Assembly (NCBI RefSeq): GCF_014204915.1
Contig: NZ_JACHMH010000001.1
Coordinates: 1,364,001-1,428,000, forward strand
Reading direction: 5' to 3'
Origin: Crossiella cryophila
Lineage (GTDB): Bacteria; Actinomycetota; Actinomycetes; Mycobacteriales; Pseudonocardiaceae
DNA length: 64,000 bases
Under the pieces are notes generated by a model. That model did no database searches. It saw nothing but the letters and a program-made list of their open reading frames with translations, and was not told where the DNA came from. Made by a program: the position numbers and the translations under genes. Below are positions 52,733 through 61,676 of this stretch, in pieces. Every line of letters starts with the position of its first letter. The stretch's first letter is position 1.

Positions 52733-53695
52733 CTAGCGGACGTTCGCCTGGACACCGAATCGGGGGTTGCCACCAGCCCTGAGCAGGCTCGGGTCGAGTT
52801 CGGCCGAGCGTGGGACCAGGGTCAACAGGCTCGCCTCCGGCGGGCAGGCGAAGCGCACCGGCGCGTACGGCGAGGTGCCAAGGCCTGCCGAGACGTGCAG
52901 CCAGGTGTGCCTGCCCCAGCGGGAGGCGCCCTTGACCCTGGAACGGTCCAGGCCGCAGTTGGTGACCAGGGCGCCGTAGCCGGGCACGCACAGCTGCCCG
53001 CCGTGCGTGTGACCGGCCAGGACCAGGTCGTAGCCGTCCTCGGCGAAGGCGTCCAGCACGTGTGGTTCGGGCGAGTGGGTCAGGCCCAGGCGCAGGTCGG
53101 TGTGGTGGTCCGGCCTGCCGGCGATGTCGCTGTACTGGTCGCGGTGCAGGTGCGGGTCGTCCACGCCTGCGGCCTGGATGGTCAGGCCGGCGATGGTCAG
53201 GTTGCGGCGCACGTGGGTGAGGTCCTGCCAGCCGCGCTCGGTCAGCGCGGCACGCAGGTCGCGCCAGGGCAGCGGGGCGCCGTGCACGCGCTTGGTCTTG
53301 CTGGAGGGCAGCAGGTAGCGGGCCGGGTTCTTCGGCTTCGGCCCGTAGTAGTCGTTGCTGCCCCAGACGAACAGGCCGGGCAGGTCCAGCAGCGGGCCCA
53401 GCGCGCGCAGCACCGCGGGCACCGCCTTGGGATGCGCCAGGTTGTCCCCGGTGTTGATCACCAGGTCCGGCTCCAGCTCCGCCAGCGCGGCCACCCAGCG
53501 CTGCTTGGACTGCTGGCCGGGCAGCATGTGCAGGTCGGAGACGTGCAGCAGGCGCAGCGGGCGGGCGTTGTCGGAGAGCACCGGCAGTGTCGCGTGCCGT
53601 AGCGTCCACATCCGTCGTTCGATCGCGGTGGCGTAGCCGAGCGCCGCGCCGCCGAGTGCCGCCGTGCCGAGCAGGATCCGACCCAGGTTGTTCAC
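52733..53695 (-). CDS. Metallophosphoesterase (membrane-anchored)
   Basis: A 320-residue calcineurin-like phosphoesterase. One N-terminal helix (about 5-25) anchors it. Di-metal motifs are LLHVSDLHMLPGQ (DxH), LVINTGDNLAH (GDN), WGSNDYYG (GNHD-type, here GSND), LTHSPEP (His) and LAGHTHGGQL (GHTH). Its substrate could be UDP-diacylglucosamine- or phospholipid-like. GTG start 7 nt after TACCCT on the - strand; it shares this short region with the divergent YqeY gene. Confidence 0.9.
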   Translation of the reverse strand: MNNLGRILLGTAALGGAALGYATAIERRMWTLRHATLPVLSDNARPLRLLHVSDLHMLPGQQSKQRWVAALAELEPDLVINTGDNLAHPKAVPAVLRALGPLLDLPGLFVWGSNDYYGPKPKNPARYLLPSSKTKRVHGAPLPWRDLRAALTERGWQDLTHVRRNLTIAGLTIQAAGVDDPHLHRDQYSDIAGRPDHHTDLRLGLTHSPEPHVLDAFAEDGYDLVLAGHTHGGQLCVPGYGALVTNCGLDRSRVKGASRWGRHTWLHVSAGLGTSPYAPVRFACPPEASLLTLVPRSAELDPSLLRAGGNPRFGVQANVR

Positions 53696-53754
53696 CCTTA
53701 CCAGGGTACGTAATGCGCCGTGGTGCCTTTTTCGCAGGAGTAACCTGCCTGGTC

Positions 53755-54225
53755 ATGGCGGAGTTGAAGGCGAAACTGCAGGCCGATCTGGCCGCGGCGA
53801 TGAAGCAGAAGGAGACCGTGACGGTGGCCTCGTTGCGGATGGCGCTCGCGGCGATCAGCACCGAGGAGGTGGCGGGCAAGACCGCCAAGGAGCTGACCGA
53901 CGACGAGGTGCGACGGGTGCTCGCCCGCGAGCTGAAGAAGCGCAAGGAGGCCGCCGAGGCATTCGCCGGCGCCGGCCGGGCCGAGCAGGCCGCCGCGGAG
54001 CTGGCCGAGGGCGAGGTGCTCTCCGCCTACCTGCCCGCGCAGCTCGCCGATGCGGAGCTGGCCGATCTGGTCGGCCAGGCGGTGGCCGAACTGACCACGC
54101 AGCTCGGCGAGAAGCCCGGCCCGAAGCAGCTGGGCCAGGTCATGAAGGCGGCCAACGCGAAGGTGGCCGGACGCGCCGACGGTGGCCGGGTCGCCGCGCT
54201 GGTGAAGGCCACCCTGCTCGGCTGA
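53755..54225 (+). CDS. GatB/YqeY domain-containing protein
   Basis: A 156-residue helical protein of the YqeY family, related to the tail domain of the amidotransferase GatB. It contains LKAKLQADLAAAMKQKET and the conserved ELAEGEVLSAYLPAQLAD and GQVMKAANAKVAGRADGGRV motifs. The ATG is 8 nt after TAACCT. It may bind tRNA; its exact role is not established. A strong terminator follows. Confidence 0.9.
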   Translation: MAELKAKLQADLAAAMKQKETVTVASLRMALAAISTEEVAGKTAKELTDDEVRRVLARELKKRKEAAEAFAGAGRAEQAAAELAEGEVLSAYLPAQLADAELADLVGQAVAELTTQLGEKPGPKQLGQVMKAANAKVAGRADGGRVAALVKATLLG

Positions 54226-54239
54226 GTCCCATCTACGAG

Positions 54240-54272
54240 AACGGGGTCTGTCCACTGTGGACAGACCCCGTT
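54240..54272. terminator. Bidirectional terminator between yqeY and ponA2
   Basis: A 15-bp stem AACGGGGTCTGTCCA / TGGACAGACCCCGTT with a 3-nt loop and a short T-run separates the converging genes. The stem-loop tip is a perfect GTCCACTGTGGAC palindrome. Confidence 0.85.
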
Positions 54273-54289
54273 TCGCTTGTGCGCCTTGG

Positions 54290-56734
54290 TTAACCCGGTC
54301 CGCTGGTCGGTTCGATCGGGTCGATGGTGACGCCACCGGTCGGCGGGTTCACCTCGCCGGGCGGCGGTTCGGTGGTGCCGGTGGGCGGCGGCACGTAACC
54401 GGTGCTGACCCACAACGTGATCGTCTCGCCGGGCAGTGCCGCGCCGCGCGGGTTCTGCCCGACCACGGTGCCCTTGGGCTGGGCCGCGTTCCGGTTCTGC
54501 GTGCTGACCTTGTACCCGGCGGCCTGCAACTTCGAGGTGGCCTCGTTGACCATCATGCCGACCACGTTGGGCACCTTGGCCTCATCGCCGCCGTTGAGGT
54601 AGCGCCCGTCCGCACCCGGCAGCCCCTGCGCGGGCTGGTTGCCGTGGATCGCGCTCATCGCGTCGAACCAGGTCGGCGCGGACACCGAGGAGCCGTAGAT
54701 GCCGCCGCCGGTGTTGCCGCCGCACAGCCGGGGCGGGTTGCCCTTGCAGATCACCTGCGGCCGGTTGCCGTCGTTGAAGGTCAGCACCGCGCCCGCGTAC
54801 TGCGGGGTCGCGCCGACGAACCCGGCCGACTTGTGGTCCTGGGTGGTGCCGGTCTTGCCCAGCATCGGCCGGCTCCAGTCCTTCGGCCGCGCACCCGCCG
54901 CGGTGCCGCCGGGCAGGTCGTCCTTGCTCAGCCCCTGCGCCAGCCCGTTGGCCAGGCCCTCGGGCACCGCCTGCTCGCACGGGGCCTCGTTGAGCTGGAT
55001 CGGCTTGCCGTTGCGGTCCAGGATCTGCTCGATCGGGCTGGGCGGGCACCAGGTGCCGCCACTCATGATCGTCGCGGACACGTTGGCCAGTTCCAGCGTG
55101 CTCACCGCGGCCGGGCCGAGGGTGAACGCGCCCTTGTTGTTGCGCCAGTAGTCCGACTGCGACCGGTTCAGATCGTCCCTTTTGGACTTCGGATCCGGCT
55201 TCACCCCGGCCACGTTGAGCTGCATGGTCTCCCGCAGCCCCAGCCTGCTGGCCATGTCGACCACCGGGCCCATGCCGACCCGCTCCTCCAGGATGACGAA
55301 CCCGGTGTTCGGCGAGGTGGCCAGCGCGCTCTGCAGGGTCATCTGCTGCGGGTAGTTGTCGCCCGCGTTGCTCAGGCAGTACCAGCGTTCCCCGCCACCG
55401 GCCGGCGGGCAGCGGGTGGCGCCGCCCTTGAAGACCTTGGAGGTGTAGGAGGTCGGGGTGTCGATCACGTTGTTGATGCCCATGCCGCGTTCCAGCGCCG
55501 CGGCCGCGGTGAAGATCTTGAAGATCGAGCCCGCGCCGAACTTGTTCGCCGCCGCGCTGGGCAGCGCGTAGGTGGTCTGGCCCTTGTCCGAGTCCAGGCC
55601 GTAGTCCCGGTTGGCCACCAGCGCGAGCACCTTGTGCCGCTCCTTGCCCGGCTGCACCACGGCCATGGTGTTGGCCACCCCGTTGGCGTCCTTGGGCACC
55701 CGGCCCTGCGCCGCCTTCTTGGCCGCCTGGGTGATCCGAGGGTCCAGGGTGGTCTTGATGGTGAAACCACCGCGCTTCAACGTGTCCTCGGAGTACCCGA
55801 TCTTGCTCAGGTAGTCGATGACGTACTTGCAGAAGAACCCGTTGTCCGGCCCGGCGCCGATGCAGCCGTAGGGCGGGTTGCGGAAGTCCGGCGCGGTGCC
55901 CAGCGCCTCCTTCTTGGCCGCCTCGGCCACCTCCACCGGGATCCGGCCCTGCCTGCCCATCTCGCTGATCACCAGGTTGCGCCGGGTGAGCGCGGCTTCC
56001 GGGTTGCGCTTGGGGTTGAGCCCGCTGGGCTCGTTGACCATGCCGGCCAGCAGTGCGGCCTGGGCGATGGTGAGCTTGTCCGGGCTGGTGTCGAAGTAGG
56101 TCTTGGCCGCCGCGGCCACCCCGTAGGTGCTCGCGCCGAAGGGCACGATGTTGAGGTAGCGGGTGAGGATCTCGTCCTTGGTGAGCTTGCGCTCCAGCTG
56201 CAGCGCGATCCGCATCTCGCGCAGCTTGCGGGCCGGGGTCTGCTCCTGCGCCTTGGCCTGCTCGACCTTGTTCGTGGCCACCACGTGCATCAGGTAGTTC
56301 TTCACGTACTGCTGGGTCAGGGTGGATCCGCCCTGGGCGACCTTGCCCTCCACCGTGTTGGTCACCAGCGCGCGCATCGCGCCGCGCCAGTCCACGCCCT
56401 GGTGGTCGTAGAAGCGCTGGTCCTCAATGGACACGATGGCGGCCTTCATGGTGTCCGCGATCTTCTCCGGACCGGCCAGCACCCGGTACTGGTCGAAGAG
56501 GTAGGCGATCTGGCTGCCCTGCGCGTCCAGCACCGTGGTCAGCAACGGCGGGTCCTTCTGGACCAGATCCGAGGAGATGCTGTCGACTGTGTCACTAGCG
56601 CGGTTGGAGACCACCCCCAGCGCGCCAACCGCAGGAAACAACATGCCGGCGAGTAGCACTCCAGCCAGCACACATAGCCCCAACAACTTGATCAAAGCCG
56701 CCCGCACGCCCACGCGGGACAGCGTACGCTTCAC
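54290..56734 (-). CDS. ponA2: Bifunctional penicillin-binding protein with PASTA domain (PonA2-type)
   Basis: An 814-residue class A PBP that polymerises and cross-links peptidoglycan. N-terminal membrane anchor (residues 13-38). Glycosyltransferase 51 domain with catalytic Glu104 in SIEDQRFYDHQGVD and the QGGSTLTQQYVKN motif. Transpeptidase with SIFK (Ser403, Lys406), SPN (474-476) and KTG (627-629). One PASTA domain (about 720-783) follows, then a Pro/Thr tail. The divergent whiB-like neighbour and gene order equal those around mycobacterial ponA2. ATG is the only reasonable start. Confidence 0.94.
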   Translation of the reverse strand: MKRTLSRVGVRAALIKLLGLCVLAGVLLAGMLFPAVGALGVVSNRASDTVDSISSDLVQKDPPLLTTVLDAQGSQIAYLFDQYRVLAGPEKIADTMKAAIVSIEDQRFYDHQGVDWRGAMRALVTNTVEGKVAQGGSTLTQQYVKNYLMHVVATNKVEQAKAQEQTPARKLREMRIALQLERKLTKDEILTRYLNIVPFGASTYGVAAAAKTYFDTSPDKLTIAQAALLAGMVNEPSGLNPKRNPEAALTRRNLVISEMGRQGRIPVEVAEAAKKEALGTAPDFRNPPYGCIGAGPDNGFFCKYVIDYLSKIGYSEDTLKRGGFTIKTTLDPRITQAAKKAAQGRVPKDANGVANTMAVVQPGKERHKVLALVANRDYGLDSDKGQTTYALPSAAANKFGAGSIFKIFTAAAALERGMGINNVIDTPTSYTSKVFKGGATRCPPAGGGERWYCLSNAGDNYPQQMTLQSALATSPNTGFVILEERVGMGPVVDMASRLGLRETMQLNVAGVKPDPKSKRDDLNRSQSDYWRNNKGAFTLGPAAVSTLELANVSATIMSGGTWCPPSPIEQILDRNGKPIQLNEAPCEQAVPEGLANGLAQGLSKDDLPGGTAAGARPKDWSRPMLGKTGTTQDHKSAGFVGATPQYAGAVLTFNDGNRPQVICKGNPPRLCGGNTGGGIYGSSVSAPTWFDAMSAIHGNQPAQGLPGADGRYLNGGDEAKVPNVVGMMVNEATSKLQAAGYKVSTQNRNAAQPKGTVVGQNPRGAALPGETITLWVSTGYVPPPTGTTEPPPGEVNPPTGGVTIDPIEPTSGPG

Positions 56735-56798
56735 CCATTTTGGTGACGGGATTCACACACTTTCGGGTGCGGGGATGTAACGGGTAGGCAAACCCGTC

Positions 56799-56827
56799 TT
56801 GGACCTGGAACCAGAACCCTCTACAGT
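56799..56827 (+). promoter_or_regulatory. Promoter of the whiB-like gene
   Basis: TTGGAC (56799-56804) and TACAGT (56822-56827) are 17 bp apart, a textbook sigma-70-type promoter about 115 bases before the ATG. The resulting 5' UTR contains the hairpin GCACACC-GGCG-GGTGTGC (56847-56864). Confidence 0.7.
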
Positions 56828-56948
56828 CCGTCAACGTCGAACGACAGCACACCGGCGGGTGTGCCACTCCCCGTGGCGCACCTCATGCGGACCTCGGAGC
56901 TGGGGAGCACCGAGCGTAGTCGCGACGACGCGTAGGAGCTGGGGGAAC

Positions 56949-57275
56949 ATGGAGTTCAACCAGGGGGACTGGCGGGTAAGGGCCTCGTGCAGGGATGAGG
57001 ACCCGGACCAGCTATTCGTCCGAGGTGCAGAGCAGCGCAAGGCCAAGCTCGTCTGCATGGGGTGCCCCGTGCGGACGGAATGCCTGGCTGAGGCGCTGGA
57101 CAGTCGAATCGAGTTCGGTGTCTGGGGTGGCATGACCGAGCGGGAGCGTCGCGCTCTGCTCCGCCGCCGTCCGGACGTCGTGTCCTGGGCGGAACTGCTC
57201 GAGTCCGCCCGCCGCAAACACCTGGACTTCGATGAGGTCGAGGAAGCCGACTACCGCGTGGGCCTGCTGAGCTGA
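56949..57275 (+). CDS. WhiB-family iron-sulfur transcription regulator (WhiB4-like)
   Basis: A 108-residue Wbl protein. The four cluster-binding Cys are C14 (RASCRDEDP), C36, C39 (LVCMGCP) and C45 (RTECLAEAL); the GVWGG turn and an RRRP basic tail (RRALLRRRP) give the DNA-contact region. Location next to ponA2 and the ArsA pair equals mycobacterial whiB4, a redox-sensing member; assignment to WhiB4 rests on that synteny. Start ATG has GGGGGAA. Confidence 0.9.
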   Translation: MEFNQGDWRVRASCRDEDPDQLFVRGAEQRKAKLVCMGCPVRTECLAEALDSRIEFGVWGGMTERERRALLRRRPDVVSWAELLESARRKHLDFDEVEEADYRVGLLS

Positions 57276-57279
57276 CCGG

Positions 57280-58419
57280 TCACTGACCGGCCAGCCTGGC
57301 GCCGATCTCGCGCAGCCCGTCGATGTCGTGCACATCAGCGGGCAGCGCGGGCACGCCGATCATCGCCACGCCCGGGTGCGCCTTGGTGAACCGCGCGAGC
57401 AATCGTCGCTCACGCTCCGCCACGGCCACCCGGTCCGCGTGCAGTCGCAGCACGGCCGCGGCCAGTGGCGCCGATCCACCGCGTTCGAGGTCCTCGGCCG
57501 CGGCGAGCGCGCGTGCGCTTGGCAGGTCCGCGAACACCGGGTGGGTCCGATTGGCGACCAGCCCGGCCAGCGGCATGCCCTCACCGGCCAGCCGGTCCAC
57601 GAAGTAGGAGGCCTCGCGCAGCGCGTCCGGTTCGGCCGCGGCCACCACCAGGAACGCGGTGCCAGGTGAGCGCAACAGCTCGTAGGTGGCCTGCGCGCGC
57701 TGCCGGAACCCGCCGAACATGCTGTCGAATGCCTGCACGAAGGCCGAGGCGTCGTTGAGCAGCTGGCCGCCGACGATCGTCGAGATCACCTTGGTGAACA
57801 GGCCGAAACCCGCGCCGACCAGTCGCCGGATGCCCCGCCCGCCTGCCCGTGCCGGCGCGGACAGCATGCGGATGATCTTGCCGTCGAGCACCGTGGACAG
57901 CCGCTGCGGCGCGTCCAGGAAGTCCAGCGCGGACCGGCTCGGCGGGGTGTCCACCACCACCAGGTCCCACTCGCCGGAGTGCACCAGCTGCCCCAGCTTC
58001 TCCATCGCCATGTACTCCTGGGTGCCGGAGAAGGACGAGGAAATGGTCTGGTAGAAGGGATTCCGCAGGATCTGCTCGGCCCGGTCCGGTCCGGCGTGGG
58101 CGAGCACCATCTCATCGAAGGTGCGCCGCATGTCCAGCATCATCGCGTGCAGCGCGCCGTCCGTGCCTTCCGGCGCGTCCACCACGGTCACCTCGCGCGG
58201 GTGGTTGCCCAGCTCGGTCAGGCCGAGGGACTGGGCCAGCCTGCGCGCCGGGTCGATGGTGAGCACCACGGTGCGCCTGCCGCGTTCGGCCGCGCGCAAC
58301 GCCAGCGCCGCCGCGGTGGTGGTCTTGCCGACCCCGCCGGAGCCGCAGCACACCACCACCTTGGTCTGCGCGTCATCCAGCAGGTCGTCGATGTCCAGCA
58401 GCGGCGGGCGGGCGTTCAC
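57280..58419 (-). CDS. ArsA-like ATPase (second of a pair)
   Basis: A 379-residue soluble P-loop ATPase of the ArsA/GET3/MinD-type family. Walker [21 protein letters not shown] has the deviant KGGxGKT form, the [10 protein letters not shown] loop and [17 protein letters not shown] (switch II) are intact. No Cys-rich arsenic-binding site, so not an arsenic pump. The GTG overlaps the stop of the paired upstream ATPase by 4 bases. Matches mycobacterial Rv3680 by position; role probably membrane-protein or redox-linked. Confidence 0.9.
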   Translation of the reverse strand: MNARPPLLDIDDLLDDAQTKVVVCCGSGGVGKTTTAAALALRAAERGRRTVVLTIDPARRLAQSLGLTELGNHPREVTVVDAPEGTDGALHAMMLDMRRTFDEMVLAHAGPDRAEQILRNPFYQTISSSFSGTQEYMAMEKLGQLVHSGEWDLVVVDTPPSRSALDFLDAPQRLSTVLDGKIIRMLSAPARAGGRGIRRLVGAGFGLFTKVISTIVGGQLLNDASAFVQAFDSMFGGFRQRAQATYELLRSPGTAFLVVAAAEPDALREASYFVDRLAGEGMPLAGLVANRTHPVFADLPSARALAAAEDLERGGSAPLAAAVLRLHADRVAVAERERRLLARFTKAHPGVAMIGVPALPADVHDIDGLREIGARLAGQ

Positions 58420-59408
58420 CGGACCCCCTGCTCGATCAGCAGCTCGCTCAGCTCGTACAGCCCGGCGGTGTCCACCCCGTCGGTGAGATCGGGCAGCTCC
58501 ACCACGGGCAGGTCCACCTCGGCCAGCTGATCGCGCGCGGTCAGCTCGGCCTGCACCCGGATCGCGTGCTCCACCGTCTCGTCCACCAGTCCGTCCACAA
58601 TGGCCTCGTCCAGGTTCAGCCCGGCGGCCAGCAGCCCGGCCTTGATCCGGGCCGCGTCCACCCGGCCACCGGCCGCCGCGCCCACCGAGCGCGCCGGCAG
58701 CCGGGGCGGCCGCACCCGGTTCATGATCACCGCGCCGGGCCGCAGGTCGGCGGCGTCCAGCTCGCCCACGGCGTCCATGGTCTCCCGCACCGGCATCTCC
58801 TCCAGCAGGGTCACCAGGTGCACCGCGGTGTCCCCGGAGTGCAGCAGCCGGATCACGCCATCGCTCTGGTTGCGGATCGGCCCGACCTTGGCCAGATCGG
58901 CCATCGCCCTGGTCACGTCGAGGAACTTGACCACCCGGCCGGTCGGCGGCGCGTCCACCACCACCGCGTCATATTCGTGCCGACCGCCCTCGCCGGTGCG
59001 GCCGACGCACTCCTTGATCTTGCCGGTGAGCAGCACGTCCCGCAGGCCGGGCGCGAGCGTGGTGGCGAACTCCACCGCGCCCATCCGGCGCAGCGTGCGC
59101 CCGGCGAAGCCCAGGTTGTAGAACATCGACAGGTACTCCAGCAGCGCCGCCTCGGCGTCCACCGCCAGCGCGCGCACCTCGCCGCCGCCGGGCGCGGCCG
59201 CGATCCGCTCCTCGGAGTAGGGCAGCGGCGCGTGGTCGAAGACCTGGGCGATGCCCTGCCTGCCCTCGACCTCCACCAGCAGCACCCGCCGCCCGCCGGT
59301 GGCCAGCGCGAGCGCCAGCGCGGCGGCGATCGTGGTCTTGCCGGTGCCGCCCTTGCCGGTGACTATGTGCAACCGGGCGCGGCTCAGCTCCTCGGTCCAG
59401 GCCATCAC
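58416..59408 (-). CDS. ArsA-like ATPase (first of a pair)
   Basis: A 330-residue P-loop ATPase with Walker [21 protein letters not shown] and the switch [21 protein letters not shown]. It precedes and overlaps the second ATPase gene (GTGA). The first codons are GTG ATG; the GTG is 7 nt after TAGGCT (leaderless-type). Matches mycobacterial Rv3679 by position; the pair likely form a heterodimer. Confidence 0.9.
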   Translation of the reverse strand: MMAWTEELSRARLHIVTGKGGTGKTTIAAALALALATGGRRVLLVEVEGRQGIAQVFDHAPLPYSEERIAAAPGGGEVRALAVDAEAALLEYLSMFYNLGFAGRTLRRMGAVEFATTLAPGLRDVLLTGKIKECVGRTGEGGRHEYDAVVVDAPPTGRVVKFLDVTRAMADLAKVGPIRNQSDGVIRLLHSGDTAVHLVTLLEEMPVRETMDAVGELDAADLRPGAVIMNRVRPPRLPARSVGAAAGGRVDAARIKAGLLAAGLNLDEAIVDGLVDETVEHAIRVQAELTARDQLAEVDLPVVELPDLTDGVDTAGLYELSELLIEQGVR

Positions 59409-59447
59409 AGTGATCAGCCTAGGTCGACTCGCCCGAGCGTGCGGCGC

Positions 59448-59699
59448 TTAGCCCGCCAGCATGAGGAAAAGCACTGCGATGGCCTCGGCGGCCACCAGCG
59501 CCCAGGCCCAGGTGGAGGGCAGCACGAAGGCCACCAGCAGCGCGAGTGCCGCCACCACGGCCACCGAGATCAGCCCGGCCTGCACCACGGCCGCGTGCGT
59601 GGTCCGCTTCCGGTCCCTGACCTGCGCCATGGCGACCAGGGTGAGGATCAGACCGCCCACGATGAACAGGACGGTCGCGGTGATGCGCCAAGTCTCCAC
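59448..59699 (-). CDS. Small membrane protein of unknown function
   Basis: An 83-residue protein with three hydrophobic segments (about 7-24, 42-60 and 63-82). The GTG is 6 nt after TACCGT on the - strand, a leaderless-type box. It is divergent from the DUF4177 gene; its downstream neighbours on the same strand are the ArsA pair. Confidence 0.65.
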   Translation of the reverse strand: METWRITATVLFIVGGLILTLVAMAQVRDRKRTTHAAVVQAGLISVAVVAALALLVAFVLPSTWAWALVAAEAIAVLFLMLAG

Positions 59700-59752
59700 G
59701 TGATCACGGTATCCCCTCCGGCAACCATTTCGGCCGCACTAGTCTCATGGGC

Positions 59753-59911
59753 ATGACGAAGTGGGAGTACGCCACGGTTCCGCTGCTGACCCACGCGACC
59801 AAGCAGATCCTCGACCAGTGGGGCGAGGATGGCTGGGAGCTGGTGTCGGTGCAGCCGGGACCCACCGGTGAGCAGCTGATCGCCTTCCTGAAGCGCCCGA
59901 AGGGCAACTGA
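59753..59911 (+). CDS. DUF4177-type small protein
   Basis: A 52-residue protein starting MTKWEYATVPLLTHATKQIL and containing DQWGEDGWELVSVQPGP, the DUF4177 pattern (WEYxxVP, GWELVSV). The ATG is 7 nt after TAGTCT, and RidA follows after two bases. The same two-gene order occurs in mycobacteria (Rv3678A-Rv3678c). Function unknown. Confidence 0.86.
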   Translation: MTKWEYATVPLLTHATKQILDQWGEDGWELVSVQPGPTGEQLIAFLKRPKGN

Positions 59912-59913
59912 GC

Positions 59914-60372
59914 ATGGGCGAGTGGAAGCAGCGCCTGGTCGAGCTGGGCATCGAACTGCCTGCGGTGGCCGCGCCGGTGGCCGCCTACGTGCCTGCCGTG
60001 CGCAGCGGCGCGCACGTCTACACCTCCGGCCAGCTGCCGATCGTGGCAGGCGCGCTGGCCGCGACCGGCAAGGTCGGCGCGGCGATCAGCCCGGAGGAGG
60101 CCAAGCAGCACGCGCGCACCTGCGTGCTGAACGGACTGGCCGCCATTGACGCGCTGGTCGGACTGGACTCGATCACCCAGGTGGTCAAGGTGGTCGGCTA
60201 CGTGGCCTCCGCGGACGGCTTCACCGGCCAGCCCGCGGTGATCAACGGGGCCTCCGAACTGCTCGGCGAGGTCTTCGGCGCGGCCGGGGTGCACGCCAGG
60301 GCCGCGGTCGGGGTGGCCGAGCTGCCGCTCGGGGCGCCGGTCGAGGTGGAACTGATCGTCGAGGTCGCCTGA
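59914..60372 (+). CDS. RidA-family protein
   Basis: A 152-residue YjgF/YER057c/RidA protein, expected to hydrolyse reactive enamine/imine intermediates. Family blocks PAVRSGAHVYTSGQLPIVAG, VLNGLAAIDALVGL and GVAELPLGAPVEVELIVEVA are present; the catalytic Arg position of classic RidA is not found in this subgroup, which may be an Rid-like variant. It follows the DUF4177 gene by 2 bases, and a strong terminator follows. Confidence 0.88.
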   Translation: MGEWKQRLVELGIELPAVAAPVAAYVPAVRSGAHVYTSGQLPIVAGALAATGKVGAAISPEEAKQHARTCVLNGLAAIDALVGLDSITQVVKVVGYVASADGFTGQPAVINGASELLGEVFGAAGVHARAAVGVAELPLGAPVEVELIVEVA

Positions 60373-60378
60373 GCCAGT

Positions 60379-60426
60379 GAACCGCCGCCACCCCGGGTGA
60401 CCCTGGGGCGGCGGCGGTTCTTTCTT
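60379..60426. terminator. Terminator after the RidA gene
   Basis: GAACCGCCGCC (60379-60389) pairs with GGCGGCGGTTC (60410-60420) with an inner CCCC/GGGG and GGG/CCC extension, followed by TTTCTT. It lies between the converging RidA and TPR-like genes. Confidence 0.85.
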
Positions 60427-60427
60427 G

Positions 60428-61672
60428 TCAGACGGGCAGGGCGGCGAGCGCGGCCACCAGGGCCGAGCGCTGTTCCCTTGCCAGCAGCCGGTACGGCCGG
60501 GCGGCCATCCGGTCGGTCTGCGTCTCCATCCGCTGCCGCAGCGGATCCTCGCTGCTCAGCGCGGTCGCCTCGGCCGGGGAGAGCCCTTCCGCGCCCGCCG
60601 CGGCGGTCTGGGTGTCCACCCGGTGGTAGCGCAGCGCGCACAGGCCGTCGACCAGCCGGGCAGGCGCGGTGCGGGCCGACCGGGCGCCCACCCAGGCGTC
60701 GAAGGCCGCGCCCTCGGAAGTGCCGACCGCGCCACCCACCGCCAGGTCCACGAAGGACAACGCGATCTCCGGCGCCGGCCACAGCTCGGCCGCGGTCTCA
60801 TCCACCACCGCCACCACCGCGCGCAGCATCGCCACGCACCGCGGCGTGGCCAGCACGGCCCGGCCCTGACGGCTCAGCCAGCCCGCCGCGGCCAGCTCGT
60901 CCAGCACCGCGTCCAGGTCCGGCGTCTGCGGGTGGATCGCGTGCACCACCGGCAGCAGCACCGGCCCGGACAGCAGCAGGGTGCGCAGTTCCAGCAACAG
61001 CTCGCCGCCCTCTGGCAGGCCGTGCTCGCCGGTCACCGCCGCCCCGCCGCGTTCGGCCGCGGCCTGGTAGATCGCGGTCAGCAGCCGGTTGAGCTGCTGC
61101 TGCACCGCCCGTGCGGTGAGCACCGCGTCGGTGGCCTCCCAGGCCCACAGCTGTGGATCACCCGGCTCGGCCCCGCCGCCGCGCATCCGCAGCGCGGTGG
61201 CGAAGCAGTGCCGGGCCGCGGCCCACTCGCCGGCGTCGTAGTAGCACTGGCCTGCGTGCTGGAAGATGAAGTGGAAGTGCGTGCCCAGCTCGGGCGTGCG
61301 GCTGCCGTCGACCAGGCAGCGGTCGAACTCGGCCATCGCCTCGGCGTAGCGGCCCTGCCACTGCAGCACGTGCGCCAGCCTGCTGCGGGCCAGCACCTCG
61401 GAGGCGGCCGGGCCGTGCTCCTCGGCCAGCCGCAACGCGGTGCACAGATGCCGCTGCGCCAGGTCCAGCCGCCGCAGGATGCGAGCGGCCACGCCGATCA
61501 TGGTGTGGTGCTGCCTGGCCACCGCCGGGTTGCCCGGCACCGGCTGCGCGGCGGCCCGGTCCAGCCAGGCGGTCAGCGTGGCCGGATCGTCCGAGCACTC
61601 CCACAGGGTTTCCGGGTCGATGTGGTAGGCGAACAGCGGACTCGCCATCGGGTCAGTCGGTTGTGCGGTCAC
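60428..61672 (-). CDS. TPR-like hypothetical protein
   Basis: A 414-residue protein of helical repeat character (AARILRRLDLAQRHLCTALR, LQWQGRYAEAMAEFDRCLVD, QHAGQCYYDAGEWAAARHCF), typical of tetratricopeptide repeats in residues about 50-190. The second half is a helical domain with no recognised signature. GTG at 61672 is 5 bases from the Gfo/Idh stop codon; ATG 61648 (MASPLFAYHID) is an alternative. No counterpart is known to me in the mycobacterial block, so it looks accessory. Confidence 0.65.
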   Translation of the reverse strand: MTAQPTDPMASPLFAYHIDPETLWECSDDPATLTAWLDRAAAQPVPGNPAVARQHHTMIGVAARILRRLDLAQRHLCTALRLAEEHGPAASEVLARSRLAHVLQWQGRYAEAMAEFDRCLVDGSRTPELGTHFHFIFQHAGQCYYDAGEWAAARHCFATALRMRGGGAEPGDPQLWAWEATDAVLTARAVQQQLNRLLTAIYQAAAERGGAAVTGEHGLPEGGELLLELRTLLLSGPVLLPVVHAIHPQTPDLDAVLDELAAAGWLSRQGRAVLATPRCVAMLRAVVAVVDETAAELWPAPEIALSFVDLAVGGAVGTSEGAAFDAWVGARSARTAPARLVDGLCALRYHRVDTQTAAAGAEGLSPAEATALSSEDPLRQRMETQTDRMAARPYRLLAREQRSALVAALAALPV

Positions 61673-61676
61673 GGTC

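Noticed and set aside
57280-59408. ArsA pair as arsenical-resistance genes
   Set aside because: No ArsB/ArsR neighbours and no Cys triad for arsenite; synteny to mycobacterial Rv3679-Rv3680 fits better.
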